Below, in pieces: positions 1 through 12,100 of a stretch of 64,000 nucleotides of DNA. This DNA comes from Marisa cornuarietis. Lineage: Eukaryota > Mollusca > Gastropoda > Architaenioglossa > Ampullariidae. Numbering within the stretch: position 1 is the first letter of the stretch; each line of letters starts with the position of its first letter. The notes beneath the pieces are model-generated. The model did not search any database and had not been told where the DNA came from. It worked only from the letters and a program-made list of their open reading frames with translations. The stretch is from contig SMMW01000080.1 of the NCBI GenBank assembly GCA_004794655.1, positions 589,501 to 653,500 on the forward strand, read 5' to 3'. Made by a program: the position numbers and the translations under genes.

Positions 1-190
1 AGCAGGTGAGAAATATGCCTTGGAGGCACCAACAACGTGTGTTAATGCTCAGCGCCTGCTGCGAGGCCTGCAGCTGCCACGGCCTTTACTGCTGGAGGGA
101 GCACCTGGTGTCGGCAAGACCAGTCTGGTAGCTGCTGTGGCACGACTGGCAGGGAGGAGACTGGTGCGCATCAACTTGTCTGAGCAGACT
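1..190 (+). CDS. MDN1: MDN1 exon 1 of window (AAA5 Walker A), partial
   Basis: Open from the window edge in the frame starting at base 2; the true 5' end is probably outside. Walker A GAPGVGKTS lies at 98-124, followed by RINLSEQT. The donor is ACT|GTAAGT, phase 0. Confidence 0.93.
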
Positions 191-3100
191 GTAAGTAGTC
201 TTTCACCGCAATCAAGTGAAATTTTGTATGTGCGCATGTGTGTATGATTCTAGAAGCAGAACCTCAAAGTGATAGATGTGCATACCTTAGTTCCTTTTTC
301 CTGTTTGATGTCGAATGGTAAACTTTTTAATTGTGCACATTTGAAAAATGTTTAATGTCCTATTTCACCATGGCAACCATTTATAGCTGATCCCTTACTT
401 GTGGGGCTTTGGCATGATATGAGTTGCCACAGTAATTACTGGAGATTTGACAGTGTCATTATTTTTGTTTGACAGTGCAAGCAATCCAGGCACACCTTTC
501 CTTAAAGTTGTTGATTGTAGGCAGGACTTATCATTCATTGTGGTTACCCTAAAACTGATATAGTAGTCTGGGTTTAATACATTCTTTATTCATAGCTTCT
601 GTTGCATATTCCATTAGTTTTAGCCATACTGTCATCAGTTATTTCATCATTATATCAGTAGCTTTTGCCGATACCGAGAAAGTTTTGTCTTAGAGGGAGG
701 CCAAATAAACAGTCTTTAAGTAGTGTTCAGTAAATGTAGACAGTTTATTTCCATTTTGTTATTATTAACTCTCCAAAGTCACTCTGCATATGGATACTAC
801 AGAAACATACCTGAGCACTGAAGTCATTCCATAAAGTCTTTTAATCATTTTGTTCTGAATTATTTGTTATACATAGACCGAAAAGTAAGTGCAGATTAGC
901 TTGCTGAATTGTTTTCTGAATTTATCTTATTTATCTTATCTCCTCCAACATTTTGCTTAACACATCTCCAACTGTCTCTGTTGAGTTAAATCGCCTAAAA
1001 GAAAACTTGTAGCTGGAGTCTTAAAACTTGATCATCTTGATGTTCTAACACAAGGATTAATTTTTAGAAAAATAGCATTATTTTCCTTTAGGGATATATT
1101 TTCAAGGCAGCAAAAGCAAACATTGAGATCGGCTAGTACTATTACATTTTTTTAGGGTTTCTGGAATCTTCTGGACCTCACATTATGCCCGATCCCCTCC
1201 TGAATCAAAAGTCATAATTATATATGCATTAATGGCTACAGTTTGTGTGTGTTTTAGAGGAAAGAAAAAGAATGTTTGTGAATACATTTGCTTGTGTTCA
1301 TGTCTGTTTATGTGATTCATTCATGAAGAGCTTGGCTGTTAAAGTTATCAGCATACACATATAACAGCTTTCCCCCATTTTATTTTGGGGTGGTGAGCTT
1401 TACTTGTGTGTGCTACATGAAAGCTTGGAACTTGGACAATGGCTGCTTTTAATCAGTAGCGGACATTGCTTGCAGACCCTCAACATTGGCATTTTCTTAG
1501 AACATTTAAAAAATATTACTGGTGGGATTCTGTTGTGGAAGATTTTTTGGATTTGGTTATTGAACATGATGTTTTATATAAAACATGGAAGGGCATGGGG
1601 AGAAAGCTGACAACCAAACTTTTGAGGATCCAGCAAAGAGTGGCCAGCTCATGCTAGGAAAAATATTAAGTTTAGGAAATATTAAGAAGAAACAAGAAAG
1701 CAAGGGAAAAAGCATTGTAGGCTGTGTTCAGTAATATAGCTGTTTGAGGTTTTGTCTATTACTAGGAGTCTCAAGGCAGTGTTTAGTTGTTAGCCTTATT
1801 GATGGCACATACAAACTGCTTTCCCTCATTTCATTTGAGGTGGTGAGCTTTATTTGTTTGTGCTACATAAAAGATTGGAACTTGGACAATGGCTGCTTTC
1901 GTTCAGTAGTTGACATTGCTTGCACACCACCAACAGTGGCATTCAAGTTTGGTTTGTTTTAATGCGTGGTATTTCTGAAGTGAGATTCTGTTATGAAAAA
2001 ATTCATGAGTTTGATGATTGAGCAAAATGATGTGTTAAATAAAAGCATGGGATGTCAGATGCTGCTGCCTTGTTTTTATAGAATGACTAAATATTTATAA
2101 TGTATTTTTCTCTGATGTAAGAGCAAATCACAAAAAAGGGTTTAGCATCATCTTGCAGTGTGCCATCACAGCTGCAGATTTTCTTAATTAGGGGGCAGGA
2201 GCTTAGATGTAAATCCCTTATTGTTTGAACTGGCTGCTGCCCTTTAATCTTATCTGTTTAAAGATTTTTGTAACTGGTGGGCCTTGTTAATGAGACATAT
2301 ATGGCACATTGATCCCATAAAACAGTTCTTGATCTTCGAACTTTAATTGTCCTTGTATTCTGCTCACAGTACATTTGATTTCACAAAGTTTGTCTAATAG
2401 TTTGTGAAACATTGTCATGATTGACGTACCTGCATCTTTCTCCTCATCTCTCTGTCTCTTATATTCATTTTTTCCTCTATTCTTGTTGTTTTGTACATTT
2501 TCTTTAGCTCTAGGGTACAGTTCAATGTCTCTGCACTGGAGCAACAGAGTTGAGATCACAAACACAAGTATAAAGGTTTTACCACATGAGCCCACTGATA
2601 GCTACTTGATACACATGGCCGGATGTTCCTGGCAATGCAGAGACATAAACGCCAAAAAAGCAAACAAAAACCTGGTGCATATTGTCCTAAAAGATAGTGG
2701 GTTGATCGGCATGGCCCACTCCTTCCAACGATGTTTTCTGGTGTTCATTTGTAATAATTCGATTGATATTACTGAAAGTATCAGAGTTTCACAACGAGAG
2801 TTGAAAAACAGTTCCTACTGCTTGTGTGAGCACAGTTCACCCCATCCCATAAAACAGCTAAGATGCTGAGTAGACTTTTGGCTTGTTCTTGAGGGTGGGG
2901 GGTGCTCACAAAGGGGGTTGAGGTGGTGAGAGTGCCCCCGCATTTGTCATTTGTCACCAGGACACTGGATTTTAAGTGATAGGGAGGCACAAGTTGCTTT
3001 ATTAGTATTTTTTGTTGTAATTTTCATTTTCTGGATACCTTTAAACACCAGTGGACCTGTAAGTAACTGTTGGGTTGTGGTTGAATTTTGTCACATCTAT

Positions 3101-6100
3101 TAGGTAATTACAGATACTGATATGGCCTTGGCAAACTTAAGATTTGTGAAGACGTAGCTATGACAGTGTCTTACAAATGAGGTAATTAAATGGAGAGATT
3201 TCCAGTTGTTATTATGCGATTGTAATTTTTTTTTTAAAGGATGTGAGTGACCTTTTTGGTGCGGACCTCCCTGTGGAAGGTGGTGCAGGAGGAACATTTG
3301 CCTGGTGTGATGGCCCCTTCTTGCGGGCATTGAAGGCAGGACATTGGGTAGTTTTTGATGAGGTGAGCCACTTCAAGATCTCTTCAAGGATGGAAAACAT
3401 TTCTATCATTTCTTGTTGAGTGTTTAGGTATTGCAGATAAATAGCATACTGTGTACATCTTAAAGCTGTTAATGTTCTTAAATAATGCTGGTAGGTCAGT
3501 TTCCATGTTGCAAATGTTTATGTGAGCATAATGTTTATATACCAGTTTCATTTAATGGTCAGGATGGGCCAACTAAATGTAAAGGTGAATCAGAAATTAT
3601 CATCTGTACAAAGTTAAGACTTTTTTAGTTAGTGTCATCAGTTCTAGGTCAGAGATTTTTTTTCAAAGATTGTACTTTTCTTTGAATGTTGATGTTGTCA
3701 ATTGTTGCTTGTAGCCAAAATTTTTAAAACTATTTTTTTTTTTGGTTCACAGTTGAACCTTGCATCACAGTCAGTGTTGGAAGGTCTTAATGCCTGTCTT
3801 GATCATCGAGGAGAGGTCTATATCCCAGAACTGAGTCGCACCTTCCAGATTCAGCATGGCCGTACACGGATCTTTGCCTGCCAAAACCCACAGAATCAAG
3901 GTGGTGGCCGAAAGGGCTTGCCACGGTCCTTTTTAAACAGATTTACACAGGTTAATTTTGTATTTTCCACTAGATCTTTTTCTTGTAAGAAGATGTTTGG
4001 GGTTGGTGCTGTCAGTGACGTCATTGTGGAAGGTAGAGCAGAAAATACAGTGATTTTTTTTTCTTTTCTGAAAGCTTTTAACATCAAATGTGCTTAAGTT
4101 GAAAGAGAAACATTAATGTGCATGATTGAGTAAGTGATTAAACTTTGGGAATATTTAAATGTACAGCCACTAGTTGTAGAATGTTTGAATGTTAATTTTT
4201 TTTTAACCCATAGCCATAAATATAACTTTCTGTGAATGAGGAGAAATGTGTAGTTATTGGTCTCACTGCTTCATAGCATCAGAAATTTATTTCTTGTTCA
4301 GGTTTATGTGGAACCGCTGACCAGAGAGGACCTCATTTTTATCTGTACCTCCATGTATCCCAGCATTCCTCACTACATTCTTACAAAAATGGTAGACTTT
4401 AACATGAAGGTATGGAGGATTTTTCTATCTCTGTAGGAGGAATTGTAAATGTATTAGGTCAATGTTGAGTATGTAAATTTTCTTTGTTCATATTGTAAAG
4501 TTTTTTAGAGTGTATGTGGATGGGTATATCTGCTCAGCAATACATAATCACCTCCCAATTTATTTTTGCTAAGCTATGCAGAACTATTTGTTACCAGAGT
4601 TTGAAAATAAAAGCAACTAAAACTTCTTTTTCTCCCATTCTTATTCTTATTAACAGATGCATGAAGAAACAATGATCTTGTGTTCGTGGGGACAAAAAGG
4701 TGCACCCTGGGAGTTCAATCTGCGAGACATCAACCGATGGTGTGAGCTCATGCTTACAAATCAGGTAAAACCTATAAAGATGGACTGGAAAATGACATGG
4801 TTCCAAACACAGCACTGAATCTTAATATAGAAAAATGTATATGCTTTGTACACCAGTTTCTCTCACACCTTCTTTCAACCTAAGGCTATGTTGATCATCA
4901 TGTACCGATGTAAATGTTTAATAATAAAATGTAAGCTGTTTCTGCAAACGGGCAATCTTTACTTTCTGCAGGTTTTCAAAATTTCTCACCTCTGTATCAC
5001 CATAGCAACCATTTGTAGCTGATTCCCTTTCCTACTCTGAGGGTTTTGGCATGGTATGAGTTGCCACAGTAACTGCTGGACATTTGACAGTGCTGTTTAT
5101 CTTTGTTCAACATTGCAAGCAGTCCAGCCATACTTAGCCACAAAATGTTAATCGTAAGCAGGACTCATTATTCACAGAAATTAACCTAATATCGGTGTTG
5201 TAGCTTTGTCTCAACATATTTACCTTAGAATCAGTTTATCACAAAGATTTGTCCAAAGTGTATCATTCCATCAACTTTTGCCTTGGTAAAAACTGTATTC
5301 CTCAGATGTAAGCAAAATACCAAGTGCTTGTGATCGTGAGAAAGTTCCGTCTTACAGAGAATGTCAAATATTTCTTTATTCATTCAAAATGCCACTCAAG
5401 TCATGCATCCTTGCATGCTAAGTGCAGAAGTTGTTTGCATGTTTAAATCAGAAGTTGTATTTAAACAAAGGCAGCTATAAAATTAAATAAATGCAATAAA
5501 AATTCACACAGTACAATAAAGAGAATTTCTTTAACTATAAAATGCTGATTCCTTGTGTATCTTTTTGGTTGTTTTCTTTAACCCTCTTAGCCAGGGATAA
5601 CAAAATTTTCTATTTAAAAATATGAGAAAATTATTGCCAGATGACATGTTTGGTGGTAGATATGGACCTCAGTTACGTTTGTTTGTTTTTTTGTTTGATT
5701 TTTTTTTTTAAGTTCTTGCCACATCTATTCACGCAGGCTTTTCAACCTGGTCTGTTAACCTGCTGAGTCCGTAGAGCCAGTTTACTGGTTTACCCAGCAG
5801 ATTCTCTCTTTGCACGATGGGCCACGATTGTGGCCATACCGGCAGAGCACGATATGCTTACTATCGAGGCTCATGCTCCACGATCGTGGCTCTGCAGTTT
5901 CACTATCATCTTCAAAATCATAAATTTTAAGCCCATGTTTTTGAACATAGAAATATAACACGATAGAATATTTAACATAGCTGTTAAAGATAGCAATTTA
6001 TGGTAATGTCTTAATTAAGGGTACTTGACCATTCCATGCAAATAGGCATGGAATCTACTGTAATGTCTGTCTAAGCTCCATATGTGTAAACGTTTAACTG

Positions 6101-9100
6101 TAATGATGGCACACATTTACACCTTTGCCTCATTTCATTTGGGGTGGTAAGCTTTTCTTATGTGTGCCACATGAAAGCTTGGAACTTGGACATTGGCTGC
6201 TTATTATCAATAGCAGACATTGCTTGCACACCACCAACATTCATCTCTTAGTTTTTTTCTTGTGTGTTTTAATGTCTGGCATTTCTAAAATTCATTTATG
6301 GGAACACTGAATGAATGTGATTATCATTCATACATTCTCTTGAATGGGACTGACCAACGCAGCAGCTGACAATGCTTGCCATGGAGGATTGATACAGATG
6401 TTTTGTATAAATGCATAAAATTTCAAGCTGCTGCCAACAGAGTGTAAAATATTTATAAGATATAATGATTTAGGGGCAGACTATTTCTAATTGTGAATCA
6501 ACAGTATTGCATGTGAGTATAGATTTATGTTAAGGAAGAACAGAGATGGTCAGTCTGCTTAACTGAATTTTACTTTGCTTTTCAGTCTTTAGCTTAAATG
6601 AGAGAGCAGATACGGATGGGATTAAAAAGATGCTCAAGTGTGGGGATTGTGTCCTTAGATATTTTGAACTTTACATCCATTTATTGATGACAGTTAATTC
6701 AGTCAGTTGCCGTTTTCTCTTGAGGTGCCAAAGAAGAAAGGCATGGATCTTGGATGGTATCTTGGATGGTGTCTTCTGTTATATTTGGAAGCCATTGCTT
6801 CCACACCATGCACATCTGTTTCAGTAAAGTGTTACGCCTTTAGCTCCAACAATAGAGATGATATTTAAAATGTTCATGTTTGTTTTCTTTCTCACTGCTT
6901 CCATTTAGGGGCTTAGAAGAAGGCAGGAGGGTGAAAAGTGGGGAATGTGTGGACATTTGATATAAACCAGTAGGAATTCACAAAAGAGGAATTAACTGCG
7001 TGATGTGAAAGAATATGCATGTGTTATCATGAGATAGCTACCTTTTAGAAATAAGCATTGCATGACATTTTTAGTGTACAATATGTGTTCTTTTCATCTG
7101 ACCTAACTAATCTTTTTATCTTTACAGTCCAAGTTCAGCTTTGATCCAGGCATGCATGCAGCTTTGATTTACCAAGATCGGATGAGAACATCGATGGACA
7201 AAAAGAAAGTAGCTGACATTTTCTCCCTTGTGTTTGGCTCCGAGGCTTGCCTATACCAGCCCAGCTGTCACTTGAGTGTCACACCCTCTCACTTGCAGCT
7301 GGGTGAAGTGTTTCTGCCCAGAGAAGGTGGCCGCAGTGGTGACGGTGGAGAAGAACAGCTGATGCTCCTGCATCACAGCCTTGGTCCATTGGAGTCGTTG
7401 ATGATGTGCATAAACATGGGCTGGATGGCTGTTCTGGTAAGCTGGTGATTAGTAGCAGGTTCTGCCAATTTAAGCATGTAGCTTTGACATGGTGTGGTGT
7501 GATTTGAAATATTGTCTGGATGCATGTGTGTAATGAAATATGCATGCATGTGCAGATGAAATATGCATACATGAATTGTGATCATAATTATTGTTAACAT
7601 CATTGTCATCATCAGTTCCTTATTTCTGATTGACAATCGTTAACCCCACCCCTTGCAGTATCTTTGGTTTTGCCATTCTCTAAGATCTGCAGAACAAGAG
7701 GCCTGTCTACAGTCGTCAGCCCATCAGCGTTACATCAATTTGTAGTCCGTCATTCTTGCTTTTATATGTTCAACCATTGTGAGCAGAGTGGACAAATTTA
7801 GTAAGAGTCAAGGGTGGAGCTTATATGTACATTGTTTTGTTAAGCCACAACTACCACTTTTATTGTGTCATGTGGTAACCTTAATGAGGAACTAACAATC
7901 GCCCCAATTAGGTTCTAGGATAGCCTCTTGACAAGCCTGACCCCCTTATGCATAGAAGTGTTGGGTAGAAGCATAGAGGTGTTGTAAGAGGTAGACAGCC
8001 TTAAGTGGTCACTGCATGCCAGGTGTGACCAGCCGGCTTGCAGAGGTCTCAATGACGTCTAGGACATCGAGGGGGGTGTTTAGTCACCTGTCCACCGCGC
8101 CAGTTGTAGGAGGGGCAACGGATCAGTAGCTGTGGTCTCTCTTCTTCGTTATTTTTGGATACTTGGTGATTGGATGGTGAGCGAGTGACCAATGGCATCC
8201 CTCGGTGTATGTGTCTGTGCGAATGTGGAAAGTGGAAATAAGGAATCGAGAACCTGCCTAGACACTCCTTGACAAGATGCCAGCGGGAATGGAGCAGTCG
8301 GTCAGAGTTGAAGCGACTTCAGCTTTCTAACGCCAACTTCACTTTAACCTCGAGACCGAGTCTTAAGCCAAGAGGCCAAGGGAGGACACTGGGTTAGTGG
8401 AAACCAAAGGACTTCATGACCAGGACCTGCACTACCTGTGAGAAGTAGACGTTCGATGCCAAGGCTGTCAGTAGTCATCGTTCTCAAAGAGGAGAACATC
8501 TCCTGGCTTCTCTGGAACTCCAAGGACCAGAGAACTTTGCATCAGGGTGGTGTTTGTGCGTCGAAGACACCACATGTATGTCTCTGGAGCGGGTCAGTGC
8601 TCGACTCTGTGTCCCCAGGAAAGCAGTCGTCGCTCTCTGTGTTACGAATTAAATAGCGTAGCGGTGTGCGCGAGGTGTAAACCGGCGCCGCCATTGCTTT
8701 GTTGTGGTATTTGACCCCGGCTGACCTGTCCAGCAGCGGCCAGCGCGGCGAGGACAAAGCATATCTAGACTGTTCTAGTGTGTGCCTGAGCGAGTGAGAC
8801 TGATGCAAGACTTAGTACCTGGATTGTTCGGTGTGGGAGAGCGCATGCGTGACGGGTAGGTGCAGGATAATTCTAGAGAACTGTGTACATGTATATATAA
8901 GCGGTGTGAGTGAGTGTCAAAAAGAAGAGAAGAAGACGAGGTTGCAGCAGACAGAAAGGTTGAAGCGAGCGACAGCAGTAGAGAGACTGTGTTGCCGTTA
9001 GAGTGTTGGTTGTCGTGGTCAGGCGAGCGTGACGTGTGTAGCTAGCGTACGTGTCGCTGAGAGGTCAGAGGTTGTGGAGAGCTGTTGTAACTGTGTTAGT

Positions 9101-12100
9101 AGGACTGTGTGTCACCGGTTGCCAGCGTGTAATGCCAGAGAGGAGACATTTGCTGTAAATAAAGTGTTTTGCTAAGCGGCTTGGCTGTGAGGGCTGTTTC
9201 TTGAGAGAGATTGGCACCGCGGATCGTGGACCCATAACGAGCCATTGACGACGGCATAGGCATCTGGGTCCTATGTTACGCCGTTAATTCAAATACGGAG
9301 ACAACACCACCATTTCCATCCGTAACATCTGGGGGCATCGTCCGAGATCTGCATCGTCAACCTGCTCTGCTACAAGAATAGCTGCGACAGTCAAGACAGA
9401 AACTGTAAGTGAATTCTCTCTCGTTTTGAGATAGGAAGCGACGTATAACGTGTAATCATGGAACACGTGATGAATTTGGTGAAGATAGGCAAGGAGTTGG
9501 GTCTCGAAGGAGACGAATTAAGAAAGTTTTGGAACAGAAAGAGAAGGAACAGAAAGAGAAGGAGCAGAAGGATAGGGAGAGAGAACAGAAGGATAGGGAG
9601 AGAGAAGAAAGAGCTGCAGAACGAGAGTTTAAAAAACTGCAGCTACAACTTGAACATGAAGAAAGAGAAAGACAACGAGCGCACGAACTAGAGATGGCGC
9701 GACTGAGACCAGCAGTCACCAGCTCAGAAGTGTCTATGAAACATGAGAGGCCAAGACTGCCAAAGTTCGTTGATGGAAAAGACAGTATGGACAGTTATTT
9801 GCAACGTTTCGAGCGCCATGCCGAGTTGTCCAGTTGGCCGCGAACCGAGTGGGCAGTGTCACTGAGTGCACTGTTGTCAGGGCATGCACTAGATATTTAC
9901 TCCCGTATGCCAGCAGAAGCAGCTCAAGGCTATGATGAGCTGAAGCAAGCTTTATTGAGTGGCTATGATTTCACGGAAAACGGATTCAGACACCGTTTCC
10001 GTGCCAGCAAGCCAGAGAAAGGTGAGAGCCCCGAGCAGTTCGTAGAAAGAATTAGAGGGTACTTACACAGATGGATCGAGCTGGCCGGGCAAGAAAAGGA
10101 CTTTGAAGGACTTTCATATATTGTCCTTAAAGAACAATTTATTGAAGCCTGCCCCAAGGACTTGGCTGTATTCCTGCAGCAACAAGAAGATCAGAATTTG
10201 AAAGCGTTAGCCAGCGCTGCCCTGAGATACCTTCAGTCGCACGGCAAAGACTTCGCCGCCAAATCGAGAGGTTCATTGTCTGCTACTGACTCGGCCCAAA
10301 ACCCCGGGTCTGCCCAAGACAGCCGAGGTCCGGTGCGACATCAAGGCAATGAGTTGCGGTGTTATTCCTGCGGGGAAACGGGTCACAAAGCCCTGGCATG
10401 CCCAAACACCTCAACGAAACATTTTACCAGCCGCCAAGCACCAGAGGGAAACATGCGGCGGAACCAGCAACCGTTGAGTCGCCGCCCCTTGATGTCAGCA
10501 AATGTGGCCATATGCGAGGACGATGGTAGAGGACAAAGCCACATACGCAGACGAGGGCAAGTGACAGCCACCGATGACCCGGCCCAGAACGAACAGCACA
10601 CTCCGGTGGTGGACTGCGCTTTTACCGCGAGAACCAAAGGCGATATTGGGAACATGCCAGTGACAAGCGGACGAGTGGGTGGTAATGACGTCACTGTGCT
10701 TAGGGACACCGGGTGTTCGGGAGGCGTCATCCGTAAAGATCTCGTGTTGGAAGGACAGTTTACGGGTGACAGCTCGAATCTACGATGTTGTCACGGGCAC
10801 GTTCAGAGTGTGCCCACCGCTGACGTCGAAGTGTCATCGCCATACTTCAGTGGTCGCATAAATGCCTTATGTCTCGACAGCCCGCCGTATGACCTCATCA
10901 TCGGCAACATTGAAGGAGCCAGAGCCGCTGAGGACCCTGACCCAGAGTGGGAGCACACCTGTGCCGTGTTGACCAGAGCGCAGGCGGCACAAGGAGACAA
11001 GAGAACAAAGGCTTTATCAATCACCAAGGAGTCGAGAGTACCCAACGTTGATAAGGAACAACTTATCCAGTTGCAGAGAGACGACCCAACGTTGGAGAAG
11101 TACCGAGAGCAGGTCACCAAGCACCCCGAGGGTGGCGGGATGACCAGATTTGAAGAGAAAGGAGGAGTACTGTACCGCATATTTAGCCGGCCAAACGTCA
11201 ATAAAGGACAGCAGATCCGCCAAGTGTTGGTCCCAGCGCCCTTACGACGAGCGGTGATGGACGTTGCACACTCGTCCATAATGGGTGGTCACTTGGGCAC
11301 AAAGAAGACCTTAGACAAGGTCACGGCCGCTTTTTACTGGCCTGGCATTTGCGGGGACGTAACCCGCTTCTGCCAGTCTTGTGATCTTTGCCAGAAAACG
11401 GTGCAGAGAGGCAGGGTGCCGAGGGTGCCTTTGCAGAAGATGCCGCTTATTGATATGCCCTTCAAGCGGGTAGCAGTGGACCTCATAGGCGAAATTAAGC
11501 CCGCCAGCGAATCGGGACACAGGTACATCTTGACGCTAGTCGACTATGCGACCAGATACCCCGAAGCAGTCCCTTTAAAAAAGATTGACACGGAAACTGT
11601 CGCCGAAGCCTTAATCGACATTTTCAGCCGCCTCGGAGTCCCGGAGGAAATACTTAGTGATCTGGGGCCACAGTTTGTATCGGACTGTATGAAGGAAGTA
11701 TCTAGACTTCTCAGTATTCAGCGGATTACCACAACTCCATATCACCCGATGTGCAATGGGCTGGTTGAGAGGTTCAACGGCACCCTGAAAACCATGCTGA
11801 GGAAGTTATGCAGCGACCAGCCCAGGCAGTGGGACAGATACATCAATGCTTTGCTGTTCGCCTATCGGGAGGTGCCGCAAGAGTCGACGGGTTCCTCTCC
11901 CTTTGAACTGCTGTTCGGGCGAACGGTACGAGGCCCGATGCATGTCCTCAAAGAGCTGTGGACCAAGGAGGTCCCGGAAACCGAAATCCGGAACAGCTAC
12001 CAATATGTGTTCGAACTGCGGGAAAGGTTGGAAGAAACCTTAAGGTTGGCAAGGACTGAACTAGAGAAGGCTCAAGGGAAGGCGAAGCACTTCTATGATA

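Larger units (their letters stand above)
191..3239 (+). other. MDN1 intron 1 with dispersed repeats
   Basis: AT-rich, 3.0 kb. Holds one copy of repeat module A and two of module B (listed separately). The segment 2287-2590 has overlapping ORFs on both strands that I cannot assign. Confidence 0.85.
4765..7127 (+). other. MDN1 intron 5 with repeats
   Basis: 2.4 kb, AT-rich. Contains a second A/B repeat copy (4985 to about 6470) interrupted by a TTAA-flanked palindrome-rich piece. No coding region recognised. Confidence 0.85.
8640..9327 (+). repeat. 5' LTR (688 bp)
   Basis: Base-by-base comparison with 14299-14986 shows equal length and one difference (G at 8802, A at 14461). It has seven-base inverted ends TGTTACG/CGTAACA. 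Confidence 0.97.

Noticed and set aside
2417..2869. 150-codon plus-strand ORF in intron 1
   Set aside because: No splice context or similarity; it overlaps the minus-strand ORF and may be chance.
9529..9531. TTG as a true start of the retrotransposon polyprotein
   Set aside because: It is only the boundary of the open frame; the upstream ATG and Gag-like reading indicate a frameshift instead.
10383..10730. Minus-strand ORFs inside the retrotransposon
   Set aside because: Shadows of the GC-rich pol reading frame; no independent motif.
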